Counted from the stretch's first letter, positions 24,922 through 32,795 are shown. The stretch: 64,000 nt of DNA from Candidatus Pacearchaeota archaeon (GCA_023228245.1 JALOBN010000007.1:3916-67915); one strand, 5' to 3'. The notes: a model not told the origin generated them from the sequence alone. Made by a program: numbers and translations.

Positions 24922-24966
24922 GAATTGTGCAAAAATTGCATAGTATTGTGCAAACTTTGCACAATT
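24922..24966. promoter_or_regulatory. operator-like palindrome 2 with a second degenerate copy
   Basis: ATTGTGCAAA-C-TTTGCACAAT (24945-24965) is perfect over 10-base arms. A related half-degenerate copy, ATTGTGCAAAAATTGCA, begins at 24924, giving two adjacent sites 21 bases apart, about two helix turns. Confidence 0.65.
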
Positions 24967-25100
24967 GGGCACGTAGGGGGGGGCGGCAAGGCGGACCGGG
25001 CGTGTGCTGGCCCTGTCGCTGGGCTACCCATGCCCCCCTTTTTTTAGTATCCGCGCGAAAGCATTATGGACGTTGTTAGTCCGTGTGTTCTGCACTCATT

Positions 25101-25150
25101 GTAATCGATCTGATTACAAATGCATCATGCTAATTTATTTGTAATCAGAT
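25101..25150. promoter_or_regulatory. operator-like palindrome 3 (GTAATC/GATTAC sites)
   Basis: ATCTGATTACAAA at 25108-25120 is exactly inverted at 25138-25150. GTAATC at 25101 and a further TGATTAC near 25229 add more half-sites, so several dimers could bind cooperatively. Confidence 0.6.
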
Positions 25151-25320
25151 GGGGGCGGCGGTAGGAGCCTGGCATGGGGCAGGGGAAGGCCTGGGCCGGT
25201 TGTTTTATTTAATTACATTTATATCATTGTGATTACGTTCTGCCCGTGGTGTTGTGGGGCGTGGTGGTGGGGGGCGATGCGGTGTTGTGGTGTGTCTTGG
25301 TTCTGCTGTGTTGGTTCTGT

Positions 25321-25340
25321 TATTCCGAATATTCGGAATA
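25321..25340. promoter_or_regulatory. operator-like palindrome 4
   Basis: TATTCCGAATATTCGGAATA is a perfect uninterrupted 20-base palindrome. Confidence 0.65.
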
Positions 25341-25464
25341 GTTCACTCTCTCAATAATTCCGCGTTCACCCATTAACGAGTCTGTCTCTCTCTCACAGAG
25401 TACTGTAATAAGGGCGTTACTCTATAGGGGGATATACGATAAGGGGGGGTTGTTTGTGGTGGTG

Positions 25465-25635
25465 CTACCTGAGGGCCTTGGTCTGTGGTGGTGGGGGCGG
25501 GGGTCTCCGGGGCGGGCGCGTGACCTTGGCAAGGAGCTGATCACACTCACGGCAGTATACTGCGTTTCCCTCTATCTCTTCGGGTCTGTCTGGTATGCTT
25601 TCCCTATACCCGCACCGGGGACATATGATCCGCAT
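25465..25635 (-). CDS. small zinc-ribbon protein
   Basis: The protein has 56 residues; ATG 25635 follows a GGGGGGCGCACC site. CPRCGYRESIP and VYCRECDQLL give two CxxC pairs; the end is a proline run. It is in an operon with the ribbon-helix-helix gene and may modulate it. Confidence 0.6.
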   Translation of the reverse strand: MRIICPRCGYRESIPDRPEEIEGNAVYCRECDQLLAKVTRPPRRPPPPPPQTKALR

Positions 25636-25658
25636 GGTGCGCCCCCCTGCCCTGCCCG

Positions 25659-25868
25659 TCAAAATGGGATGTCGTCACCCTCCGGCGGCGATCCCTGCCC
25701 TTCCTGGGCGGGTTCGGCCGGGGCGTCAACGTCAATCCCTTTTGCCTTGTAATGTTCTGTTATAATCAGCCGCACCATTTGGGCGCGTGATCGCATGCTT
25801 GCCCGTGCGTCCTGGTCTATCGCGTCGATCAACCGCGTGTCGATCCTGATTGATAAAGCCGCTTCCAT
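25659..25868 (-). CDS. ribbon-helix-helix repressor with SSB-like acidic tip
   Basis: ATG 25868 (MEAALSIRIDTRLIDAID) is preferred because RNA from the promoter at 25899-25928 should begin near 25892 and AAAGGAG then lies in the leader; ATG 25892 would be leaderless and gives 77 residues. ALSIRID...MRSRAQMVRLIITEH is an Arc/CopG fold. The last residues, EGDDIPF, match the C-terminal tip of bacterial SSB, including the phage SSB at 38384. Confidence 0.7.
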   Translation of the reverse strand: MEAALSIRIDTRLIDAIDQDARASMRSRAQMVRLIITEHYKAKGIDVDAPAEPAQEGQGSPPEGDDIPF

Positions 25869-25898
25869 GCGTTCCGTTTCTCCTTTACTCATGCCTTT

Positions 25899-25928
25899 AT
25901 GATAAATCCCCTTGTGTTTTCCTGTCAA
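25899..25928 (-). promoter_or_regulatory. leftward promoter of the RHH gene
   Basis: TTGACA at 25928-25923, 18-base spacer, TATCAT at 25904-25899. It faces away from the rightward promoter 52 bases away; direct repeats of AAACACATTT (about 25955-25975) lie between them. Confidence 0.65.
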
Positions 25929-25979
25929 TAACAAAATGCAATTTAAAACAAAAAAAACACATTTAAACACATTTTTCTC

Positions 25980-26007
25980 TTGACAGGGTATTTTATTGTG
26001 TTAGAAT
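25980..26007 (+). promoter_or_regulatory. rightward early promoter
   Basis: TTGACA at 25980-25985, 16-base spacer, TAGAAT at 26002-26007. It would drive the long rightward block of small genes beginning at 26050. Confidence 0.7.
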
Positions 26008-26049
26008 GTATTTAAAGGAAATACATTTCAATACATAGGGGGTTTAAAG

Positions 26050-26217
26050 ATGTGCCGAGTGAGACTCACAGTAGACGGGAAAACCAGAGTTTATAACCTG
26101 ACGCCCGCCGCGTTCGGACGGTTCCTGACCAAATGGGCCAACAGCCGGGGGCTGGTAGTCCTGGACATCCTTGACATTTCCGAGGATAAACCGGCATTCT
26201 CTGAGCGGGCCGCGTGA
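26050..26217 (+). CDS. small first rightward early protein
   Basis: The protein has 55 residues, MCRVRLTVDGKTRVYNLTP at the start. The site is a G-run, TAGGGGGTTTAAAG. It follows the rightward promoter directly. Compact beta-rich N-terminus and helical end; function unknown. Confidence 0.6.
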   Translation: MCRVRLTVDGKTRVYNLTPAAFGRFLTKWANSRGLVVLDILDISEDKPAFSERAA

Positions 26218-26297
26218 TCATGGGGGGTTTCCCCCCTCAATCTCTATCGGGGATAGGGATTGATGGGAGACACACCACAAACAAGGGGGATTTAATC

Positions 26298-26519
26298 GTG
26301 ACAATCAAGACAACGGAGCAGTATTGGGATTGTGAATGTCGTGAGAACTTCATTCATCCGGCGGCTGTCAATCATTGCCCGCGGTGTGATACATACCGTG
26401 ACGAACAGCCAGACAGCAGAGTTAATGAAGTCTTGGACGTTGGGCTTTCTATTACCGCCGAAAACTGGGACACGCTCATCGACCAGGTCGAGGATGCGGC
26501 GGAGCGGTTCAATGAATAA
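26298..26519 (+). CDS. small zinc-ribbon protein
   Basis: GTG 26298 follows AAGGGGGATTTAATC and gives 73 residues. YWDCECRENFIHPAAVNHCPRC carries CxC and CxxC. Acidic second half. Function unknown. Confidence 0.6.
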   Translation: MTIKTTEQYWDCECRENFIHPAAVNHCPRCDTYRDEQPDSRVNEVLDVGLSITAENWDTLIDQVEDAAERFNE

Positions 26520-26544
26520 TCGCATTCAATAACAGGGGGATATT

Positions 26545-26742
26545 GTGAAACGCTATACGATGAAAAATTATGAGATTTTCCGGGATAACGGAAAATGGGT
26601 GGCGGTCAGGTCTGGCCTCGATGGAGTACGTCGTAACATCGCTATGCCGAATTGCCAGACAAAACGGGACGCCATAGAGGACGCGCGGCGTGACAGAGAT
26701 TTTTTAAACGATGTTATTGGGGGACGTTATGAGACCCCATAA
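26545..26742 (+). CDS. small hypothetical protein
   Basis: GTG 26545 after CAGGGGGATATT gives 65 residues. FRDNGKWVAVRSGLDGVRRNIAMP reads like an AP2/Arm-type small beta domain. It overlaps the next gene by 14 bases. Function unknown. Confidence 0.55.
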   Translation: MKRYTMKNYEIFRDNGKWVAVRSGLDGVRRNIAMPNCQTKRDAIEDARRDRDFLNDVIGGRYETP

Positions 26743-26944
26743 ACCAAAAACACGCGACACGCGCCGGGTCCCGGCCGAGACACCCACGGAAATAGTGATC
26801 CGGTCGCTGTGGGGGATCGTACGCGAGCCGGGAATGACCGGGGCGGAGCGGGCGGAGTGTCTGACATTTTTTGTGCTGTCAATCGTCCATGAGGGATTTT
26901 TTGAGCGGATCGATTGGCGGGCAGTTGCGGCCGAGGGGCTATAA
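26729..26944 (+). CDS. small hypothetical protein
   Basis: The protein has 71 residues from ATG 26729, behind GGGGGACGTT. A basic start (RPHKPKTRDTRR) is followed by a helical acidic domain. Function unknown. Confidence 0.55.
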   Translation: MRPHKPKTRDTRRVPAETPTEIVIRSLWGIVREPGMTGAERAECLTFFVLSIVHEGFFERIDWRAVAAEGL

Positions 26945-26957
26945 CGGAGGGGGGTAT

Positions 26958-27218
26958 ATGTTACGTTCGAAGATTTTGGCAGCACAACACCGGGCACTAG
27001 TACGCCGACAGCGAACCGCGTTAGCGTTATGTGCTGACGATGATGAGCGTCAGGCGGTGCTATCTGTCTGTGGCCCGCTCATCAGCAGGGCCAACAGCGC
27101 CGTTGAATATGCGCGGGCGTGTGAGACGAGAGAAACGCATCCGTGGCATACCGCGCCCGATGGGACACCGTGCCGGTGTACCGCCGAGGACAGGCGTTAT
27201 GGTTGTGGATGTCGGTAA
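26958..27218 (+). CDS. small Cys-rich protein
   Basis: The protein has 86 residues from ATG 26958, behind GGAGGGGGGTAT. The C-terminus CRCTAEDRRYGCGC holds four Cys and could bind zinc. Function unknown. Confidence 0.55.
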   Translation: MLRSKILAAQHRALVRRQRTALALCADDDERQAVLSVCGPLISRANSAVEYARACETRETHPWHTAPDGTPCRCTAEDRRYGCGCR

Positions 27219-27323
27219 CACACGGAGGCCGTGCGGGCCTCCCGGAGCTTTCCGAGATATCGGAAATTTCCGGGAGTTTCACAGGGAAGCTCACGGGGGA
27301 ACAATTCACGACAGGGGGGACTT

Positions 27324-27521
27324 ATGGACGACACGAAAGCGGCCAGAATCTGGCAAGCGGTTTTTTTACAGGCGGTCAAAGACTACCGGGCTGGGGATTT
27401 GCCCCGGCGGTGGTTTTTCGGCCCGGCGGCCCTGGCAATTTCCGGGGTGATCATAGCGGCGGGGCTGGCCGACGATACGGCGAAACGGGCCGGGGAGATC
27501 ATGGGGAGGGCGGCGGCATGA
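27324..27521 (+). CDS. small hypothetical protein with hydrophobic centre
   Basis: The protein has 65 residues from ATG 27324 after CAGGGGGGACTT. GPAALAISGVIIAAGLA is a possible short membrane helix. Overlaps the next gene by ATGA. Confidence 0.55.
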   Translation: MDDTKAARIWQAVFLQAVKDYRAGDLPRRWFFGPAALAISGVIIAAGLADDTAKRAGEIMGRAAA

Positions 27522-27736
27522 AACGACAATGGCAACCGGCGGCGAGATATCGCATTTCTCTATTCACGCCCCTCATGCTGCACCATTCCTATTGGGCCGA
27601 TACGTTAGCGGAGATATACGACGTGATCCGCTATTTGTCGCCCCGGTGGGGGAAAGTATACGACTACGAACACAGGCATGACGTTTTAGCATGGGGCGGC
27701 CCTGTCCCGACGGCAAATTTGCCGGGCGGGTTTTAG
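27518..27736 (+). CDS. small hypothetical protein
   Basis: The protein has 72 residues; ATG overlaps the upstream TGA. Aromatic (FTPLMLHHSYWADTLAEIYD), soluble. Function unknown. Confidence 0.55.
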   Translation: MKRQWQPAARYRISLFTPLMLHHSYWADTLAEIYDVIRYLSPRWGKVYDYEHRHDVLAWGGPVPTANLPGGF

Positions 27737-27749
27737 TATATCGGGAGGC

Positions 27750-27797
27750 TTTACGCTTCCCGTCTATCCCCCTGAGGGGATAGACGAAAGGCGTAAA
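27750..27797 (+). terminator. long intergenic hairpin
   Basis: CGTCTATCCCC / GGGGATAGACG form an 11-bp stem around CTGA, extended across a small loop by TTTACGC / GCGTAAA. No T run follows, so it may be an RNA-processing or stability element rather than a terminator. Confidence 0.45.
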
Positions 27798-27815
27798 ACA
27801 TAACAGGGGGGATTT

Positions 27816-28115
27816 ATGAGAATCAAAAACTTACCATCGTTTCGGTCGTATGGGGAATACGCGAGCGACAATTACGGCGCTCACGCGCTGCAATTTACGG
27901 ACGGGCGGGAGATTACCTATTATTTCTCATACAAGACGCTTGTGGCCGTCTGCGTGCCGGGGGTTGGCCTCCGTGTCCTCAAGAACTATTGGGGAACCAC
28001 CACCGGCAAGCATCTAAACTGGATAGACGGCGGCCAGAAATCAAACAGATGCACCCAAGAAGAATTTGACCGCTTCTTAATTCAGAACGGCATTGTAGAA
28101 GAAGCGGCAGCGTAA
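27816..28115 (+). CDS. conserved phage protein (DUF8033-like)
   Basis: The protein has 99 residues after CAGGGGGGATTT. ITYYFSYKTLVAVCVPG and LKNYWGTTTGKHLNWIDGG match a small family I associate with phage early regions. Function unknown. Confidence 0.6.
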   Translation: MRIKNLPSFRSYGEYASDNYGAHALQFTDGREITYYFSYKTLVAVCVPGVGLRVLKNYWGTTTGKHLNWIDGGQKSNRCTQEEFDRFLIQNGIVEEAAA

Positions 28116-28215
28116 ACCCTTGACGGCCGGGAGTGATCCCGGCGGCGGCCGTAACGTGATCCGCATTAAAGAGGGAAGCGGCCAAAAAAGCGGATCGAGA
28201 AAAACAGGGGGAAGC

Positions 28216-28632
28216 ATGAATAAAAGAATCACATGGCCAGAGAAAAATATGTATAGCGATCCAGATCATAATACATATTTTTTGGGTCGCAACGGAACCG
28301 GAAAAGCTGGTGGAGTCGTGATAACCGATTTTAATCATAAATCGGTGGGCCGGGTAAGAATCGATCCACTAACACGGCAAAGCATCACGCGCGGAAAACC
28401 GAGGGAGGGCCGGGCGTGGATCGAATTTCCGGCGGCTTACGCCGGGGCCGTTGCCGACGCGATACGGGAAGCGGCGGGGCTGTTTCCGGTGCGGGAGGGG
28501 ATCAGGTGCGCGAAATGTGGGAGCGATATCTATAACCTCTTAGACGATGACAACAGGATATATACGTACCGCTGCGACTGCGGACACGAGGGCACGGCGG
28601 CATATATTGAGATCATAACGGAAATAACGTAA
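28216..28632 (+). CDS. hypothetical zinc-ribbon protein
   Basis: The protein has 138 residues from ATG 28216 after CAGGGGGAAGC. The C-terminal half has CAKCGSDIYNL and YRCDCGHEG, a zinc ribbon. Function unknown. Confidence 0.6.
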   Translation: MNKRITWPEKNMYSDPDHNTYFLGRNGTGKAGGVVITDFNHKSVGRVRIDPLTRQSITRGKPREGRAWIEFPAAYAGAVADAIREAAGLFPVREGIRCAKCGSDIYNLLDDDNRIYTYRCDCGHEGTAAYIEIITEIT

Positions 28633-28651
28633 TTATCGGGAGGGGGGAACC

Positions 28652-28891
28652 GTGGAAAAAATCAGTATTGAAAATCAGGGACATTGTCCAAGGTGTGGCG
28701 GGGACAATATCGAATTTGAGGGCTGGAACGCCGATGGCGAAACCGGCTGGGATGATTGCACGTGTTTGACGTGCGGGGCGTATTTTCAACAGGTCTATGA
28801 TATCCGCTATCTTTATTCAGAGACAACGGGGGACGAATTGCCCGCATATTGCCGACTCGATCCGCCGCCGTTTCCGCATATCATACCGTAG
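28652..28891 (+). CDS. small zinc-ribbon protein
   Basis: GTG 28652 gives 79 residues. HCPRCGGDNIEFEGW and CTCLTCGAYF are two CxxC knuckles, a common phage zinc-ribbon pattern. Function unknown. Confidence 0.65.
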   Translation: MEKISIENQGHCPRCGGDNIEFEGWNADGETGWDDCTCLTCGAYFQQVYDIRYLYSETTGDELPAYCRLDPPPFPHIIP

Positions 28892-28916
28892 ACCGATCCG
28901 GGGGGGGCTTTATGTC

Positions 28917-28957
28917 CCCCCGTGATCCCCCCGGATGCGGGAGGATCACGGGGGTAT
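28917..28957 (+). repeat. intergenic hairpin
   Basis: CCCCCGTGATCC and GGATCACGGGGG form a perfect 12-bp stem around a CCCCGGATGCGGGA loop, followed by T-poor sequence. Probably an RNA stability or processing element. Confidence 0.5.
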
Positions 28958-28981
28958 ATAAAACACTAACAGGGGGCAAAT

Positions 28982-29152
28982 ATGAAAAAAGATTGGCGCG
29001 AAATGATCAAATGGTCGGACGACGAGCTTCTAATGGGCTTGGTGGCCGAGCGAATGAGTGAGCTTAATCCGTACTCACCTTTTCACCGGCGATTAGATAA
29101 AGTTTATGACCGTCTCCAAGAAAAGGTAAAGGCGGAGCGCAAGACGGCGTAA
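28982..29152 (+). CDS. small charged helical protein
   Basis: The protein has 56 residues (MKKDWREMIKWSDDELLMGL start), after CAGGGGGCAAAT. Highly charged, helical. Function unknown. A G/C-rich hairpin follows at about 29155-29190. Confidence 0.6.
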   Translation: MKKDWREMIKWSDDELLMGLVAERMSELNPYSPFHRRLDKVYDRLQEKVKAERKTA

Positions 29153-29280
29153 TCCCCCAGGGGCGGGGGCTCCGGCCCCTGCCCTATCCCCCCCGTATCC
29201 GGGGGGTTGGTATTTTACATAATTTATGAGTATCGGGCGCGGTGGGCGGCTTCATAAATTCAGTATCCGGGAGGCGTATC

Positions 29281-30312
29281 TTGATCGGATTGGCATTACA
29301 AAAACATAGTTGCGATGTATGCGGGCGGGAGCTGGATCATCCGGGCCGCTGCCCGGAGTGCATCGGCTGGGAATACCTGGCCCAGGCGTCGGCCATTGAC
29401 GGGCGCGTGTATCGGGTCCCGGTATCGGAGATAGGTATCGATCCCGCCGTGTATCAATTTAAGCGCGACGTGGACGCCCAGGGCGTATCCGAGGGGTCCC
29501 GGCTCACGGGTTCGTGGAACGAAGCGGCGGCCGGGCTGCTGCTGCTGTATGAAGACCTGTCCGGTATCTTATGGGTGGCAAACGGACATCATCGATTGAG
29601 CCATGCGCGGCGGTGCGGTATCCGGGCCCTGAATGCGCTCATAGTCCGGGAGATCGAGGGCTATTCATCGGAGGACGCCCGGAGGCTGGCCGCCGAGGCG
29701 AACATCCTGGACGGCAAGGGCACGGACCTGGACCATGCCGAGTTTTTCCGGCATTCCGAGGCCGATAAGTCTTTTTACAAAAAGGCCGGGCTGGCCCGGC
29801 GGGGCTGGATCATAGGCCAATGGGCGACGGATGACCTGTATGCGCTTTTTCGGGCCGGCAAGGTATCCGGGGAATGCGCGGAGGCGGTATCGGGGGCGGC
29901 GCCGGGTGACATAGCGATACAGGCGGCGGCTGCCCGGTGGTGCCTGGCCAATCCGAGGGCAAAGGGCGATGAAGCGCGGGCCTATACGGAGGCGCTCAAA
30001 GTCGTGCCGAGGGGCCCGGCGACGGCAGATCTATTCGGCTTTGACGACAGCGCGATCATCGAGGCCGACCGGTACACCCGGATCGTCCGGGCCATCCGTT
30101 CCGAGATATCGGAACGAATCACGGCGGTGCGGAGCGCGGCAAAGCGCCCGGACGTGGCGCGGGCCGGGGGAGTGGAAGTTGCGGACCCGGACGGTATCCT
30201 GGCGCAAGTGCGGGAAGACCAAGCGACGCTGGCCCGGTGGGATAAATGGTATCTGGACCCGGAATTGACCGCTGTGGTCAAGAAACGGGCGAGGGATAAA
30301 GAAGCGGCTTAA
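29281..30312 (+). CDS. ParB/sulfiredoxin-like domain protein with zinc ribbon
   Basis: TTG 29281 after GGGAGGCGTATC gives 343 residues; ATG codons near the start are absent. CDVCGRELDHPGRCPEC is an N-terminal zinc ribbon. Residues 45-150 contain YRVPVSEIGID and WVANGHHRLSHARRCGI, the ParB/Srx nuclease-like fold. Such phage proteins act as nucleases or partition-like factors; which one is unclear. Confidence 0.7.
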   Translation: MIGLALQKHSCDVCGRELDHPGRCPECIGWEYLAQASAIDGRVYRVPVSEIGIDPAVYQFKRDVDAQGVSEGSRLTGSWNEAAAGLLLLYEDLSGILWVANGHHRLSHARRCGIRALNALIVREIEGYSSEDARRLAAEANILDGKGTDLDHAEFFRHSEADKSFYKKAGLARRGWIIGQWATDDLYALFRAGKVSGECAEAVSGAAPGDIAIQAAAARWCLANPRAKGDEARAYTEALKVVPRGPATADLFGFDDSAIIEADRYTRIVRAIRSEISERITAVRSAAKRPDVARAGGVEVADPDGILAQVREDQATLARWDKWYLDPELTAVVKKRARDKEAA

Positions 30313-30387
30313 ACTTGCAGATCAAATAGAATCCGAAGCATGGTCAAAGTTTATTTCTCATCCTTATTAACATAACGGGGGATGATT

Positions 30388-30744
30388 ATGGCAAAAATAC
30401 TTCGCAAAATAGATGGAGAATGGATTGCTCTATGTCCGAACTCTACAGATCCAAAGATGGGTGACGTATATTTGAGCGATCCCCAGTCTTATGCGCTCTC
30501 TCTCTATTATGTTTATGATGAAGGACCATACAATAAACGCTTCCTGTCTCCGAGACAACGCGAGGAAATACTCAGAGACGTTCCAACATATGTCGATGAA
30601 TGGAGAAGGTCGGGCTGTATTTCCTGGAGAAAAAATCCCGAATGGATTGCGAAGTATCACGGCAATAGATTTTGGTATTTTATTAGAAAGATCAAGGTGT
30701 GGCTTTTTTGGTCATTGCCCAGTCTAAAAAGTTTTCTCAAATAG
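30388..30744 (+). CDS. hypothetical protein
   Basis: The protein has 118 residues from ATG 30388 behind AACGGGGGATGATT. The C-terminus (FWYFIRKIKVWLFWSLPSL) is hydrophobic and basic and may be membrane-associated. Lower GC than its neighbours. Confidence 0.55.
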   Translation: MAKILRKIDGEWIALCPNSTDPKMGDVYLSDPQSYALSLYYVYDEGPYNKRFLSPRQREEILRDVPTYVDEWRRSGCISWRKNPEWIAKYHGNRFWYFIRKIKVWLFWSLPSLKSFLK

Positions 30745-30754
30745 GAGGGTTATT

Positions 30755-31258
30755 ATGATTGCAACAGCAAATTTACCAGGGAGTACGCATTTTCGGTGGT
30801 TCAAGGGTACTAAAAGACAGTGTTATAGGTTTTTCAACTATCTTAACAGAACAAACGAATACTGGCGGCAGGAATATATGCCTCAAGTAATGACAGACAA
30901 TGCCACGAGAAAACGAGATCGTTACCAGGACGGTACGTTGATCTATGACGTGCCAGAAGGACACTATGAATGCGATGGATTAACCGAAGAGGCAATAATC
31001 AATAGAACTTTTGAGCCTTATCCCCGACAGATATCGAGGGTGTCCTATACTCAAGGACTTTGCCCAATTTGCGACAATGATGTTTTAGATCAGAAAAAGA
31101 CGGAAATCAACGACAATACGATTGCAGTGTATTTTAGATGTTGTGGGTGTAAAGCATATCTAAAAGAGCAATATCGTATCGCATATTATGATGGAACTAT
31201 CGTTGTCGATAAACACGGAAATTCGAAAGAAGAACTACAGGCGGGGGGTATCCGATGA
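30755..31258 (+). CDS. hypothetical zinc-ribbon protein
   Basis: The protein has 167 residues after AGGAGGGTTATT. LCPICDNDVL and YFRCCGCKAYL form a zinc ribbon; the first half is aromatic and basic. GC-poor relative to flanks. Function unknown. Confidence 0.6.
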   Translation: MIATANLPGSTHFRWFKGTKRQCYRFFNYLNRTNEYWRQEYMPQVMTDNATRKRDRYQDGTLIYDVPEGHYECDGLTEEAIINRTFEPYPRQISRVSYTQGLCPICDNDVLDQKKTEINDNTIAVYFRCCGCKAYLKEQYRIAYYDGTIVVDKHGNSKEELQAGGIR

Positions 31259-31560
31259 AACGCTGTACTGAATGTCACGTCCCCCTGCCCCGGGACCACC
31301 GGGGAGCGCAGTTGTGCGCCGGGTGCCGGCTGGAGGCCGAGGATGCGGGGATGACCACCCCATGCGACAGGTCGCATGGGGGCCCCGGTGAGGGCAAGAA
31401 AACTAACGCCCAGGAGCCCCGTCTATTTTCCGAGAAACCCCAGCGGGACCGCTCTGTTGAGAAGGCCGAGGCCGAGTGGACGTGGCGGGAGAAGATCAGG
31501 GCAAAGACAAAACCAATTGACGAGTTGCCGCTGTTTCGGCGGCAGAGGGAGATGTTTTAA
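31255..31560 (+). CDS. hypothetical zinc-ribbon protein
   Basis: The protein has 101 residues; ATGA overlaps the upstream stop. CTECHVPLPRDHRGAQLCAGC is a zinc ribbon; the rest is charged and helical. The inserted segment MTTPCDRSHGG is encoded by the palindrome CCATGCGAC/GTCGCATGG at 31359-31379, suggesting a repeat inserted in frame. Confidence 0.6.
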   Translation: MKRCTECHVPLPRDHRGAQLCAGCRLEAEDAGMTTPCDRSHGGPGEGKKTNAQEPRLFSEKPQRDRSVEKAEAEWTWREKIRAKTKPIDELPLFRRQREMF

Positions 31561-31571
31561 CGGAGGTATCT

Positions 31572-31796
31572 ATGGCTATTTGTCCGATTTACAAGGCGGG
31601 GATGTTGGCTAATCCCGATCCAGAAATTCGCACCTGTGAGGGATTAAATAACATGATGTGCGATCAATCCGGCTGCGCCTGGTGGGATCAGTATGCCGGG
31701 ATGTGCGCGCTGCTGGTCCTGGCGAACAACGTATCGACCGAGAACTTCCTGCTCCGCGAAAAGGCGGCCCGCGAGGTCATGGTAGAAAAAAAGTAG
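31572..31796 (+). CDS. small Cys-rich protein
   Basis: The protein has 74 residues after CGGAGGTATCT. Five Cys in MAICPIYKAG, RTCEGLNNMMCDQSGCAWW and MCALL resemble small phage Fe-S or zinc proteins. Function unknown. Confidence 0.6.
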   Translation: MAICPIYKAGMLANPDPEIRTCEGLNNMMCDQSGCAWWDQYAGMCALLVLANNVSTENFLLREKAAREVMVEKK

Positions 31797-31881
31797 CCTC
31801 CTGATGGGGAGGGGGCCGGACCGGTTCCCCCGCCGGTATCCCCCTCGGTCCCCTCCCCCTCCTTATGGAGAACGGTGACAT

Positions 31882-32142
31882 ATGACAAAGGACGACATTA
31901 TTGCCGATTATCTCAGGTCCGATGTCCTGACCCTGACGATCATCCGGGCCCGGCGGGTGGACTTCGACACGCGGGAGGGCCGGGGTATCCGGCTTCGGTT
32001 CGTTGGACAAGCGGTATCCGGGGGCGAGATTGCAGCGCTCAACGCCTCCGGCTGGTGGCCGGTGGGCGAGATCGGCGGGGCCTATACCCATTTAATCCGC
32101 TCCGGCGCCGAGTTTTGGGCGGCGGCATGTATCTGGATTTGA
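31882..32142 (+). CDS. hypothetical protein
   Basis: The protein has 86 residues from ATG 31882. MTKDDIIADYLRSDVLTLTI then a basic beta stretch and aromatic end. An AT-rich gap with a T7-C-A7 dyad (about 32143-32157) follows and may end the transcript. Function unknown. Confidence 0.55.
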   Translation: MTKDDIIADYLRSDVLTLTIIRARRVDFDTREGRGIRLRFVGQAVSGGEIAALNASGWWPVGEIGGAYTHLIRSGAEFWAAACIWI

Positions 32143-32219
32143 TTTTTTTCAAAAAAACGCTGCACACATGACCGGATTAACTGAATATATGATACGATAA
32201 TAATAGAGGGAGAAGATCA

Positions 32220-32795
32220 ATGAATTATTACAAGCTAACGAACAAATCCGAGGTTCACTACGGGCTGCGGCTGGTCGATGGGCTGAACGTTGACCCGTGG
32301 CAGTGGAACCCCTCCGGCCGCTGCCAGGAGGGCGGAATCTACTTTGTCTCCTCGGAAATCCTGGCGTGCCTCTCGTATCCGGAGGGAGGGGCATACTGGA
32401 TCCGCACCGTTACCCTGCCCGAGGGTGAACCGGTGTGGACGGAGGACGGCCCGGTTAAGTACAAGGCCCACCGACTGATCCTCGGTCGGCGACGGCGTAT
32501 CACGCCGGCGGTGCTGAAACGGCTCGTTCGTGAGGGTGCGCTGCTTCACCCAAACGCGGCCACCTGGGCGGCGGAAAACGGTTACCTCGACTGCCTGCGG
32601 TATCTCAACGAGATCGGAGCGCCGATCAATGAGTGGGCGGCCACCCGGGCGGCGATAAACGGTCACATCGACTGCCTGCGATATCTCAACGAGATCAAGG
32701 CGCCAATCGATTCGGAGGCGGCCGGGTGGGCGGCGGCAATGGGTCAGGTCGAGGCCGCGCGAATAATCAAAACCTGGCTGGAGGGAAAACGATGA
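32220..32795 (+). CDS. ankyrin-repeat-like protein
   Basis: The protein has 191 residues after GAGGGAGAAGATCA. Residues 105-185 hold three near repeats: AATWAAENGYLDCLRYLNE, AATRAAINGHIDCLRYLNE and AAGWAAAMGQVEAARIIK, the ankyrin pattern of large-virus and phage proteins. The N-terminal 100 residues form a separate domain. Probably binds a host protein; partner unknown. Confidence 0.75.
   Translation: MNYYKLTNKSEVHYGLRLVDGLNVDPWQWNPSGRCQEGGIYFVSSEILACLSYPEGGAYWIRTVTLPEGEPVWTEDGPVKYKAHRLILGRRRRITPAVLKRLVREGALLHPNAATWAAENGYLDCLRYLNEIGAPINEWAATRAAINGHIDCLRYLNEIKAPIDSEAAGWAAAMGQVEAARIIKTWLEGKR

Larger units (their letters stand above)
24486..25464. promoter_or_regulatory. gene-free regulatory or origin region
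   Basis: About 980 bases hold no credible gene. The plus strand is C-rich from 24540 to 24710 and G/T-rich from 24970 to 25520, a sharp skew switch. Between and beyond lie several perfect palindromes and direct repeats, listed separately. Gene direction also flips here. This fits a control region with a replication origin; no iterons of classic type are obvious. Confidence 0.5.

Noticed and set aside
24831..25079. 82-codon rightward frame in the control region
   Set aside because: It runs through three operator palindromes and a G-run; no ribosome site and no protein-like pattern.
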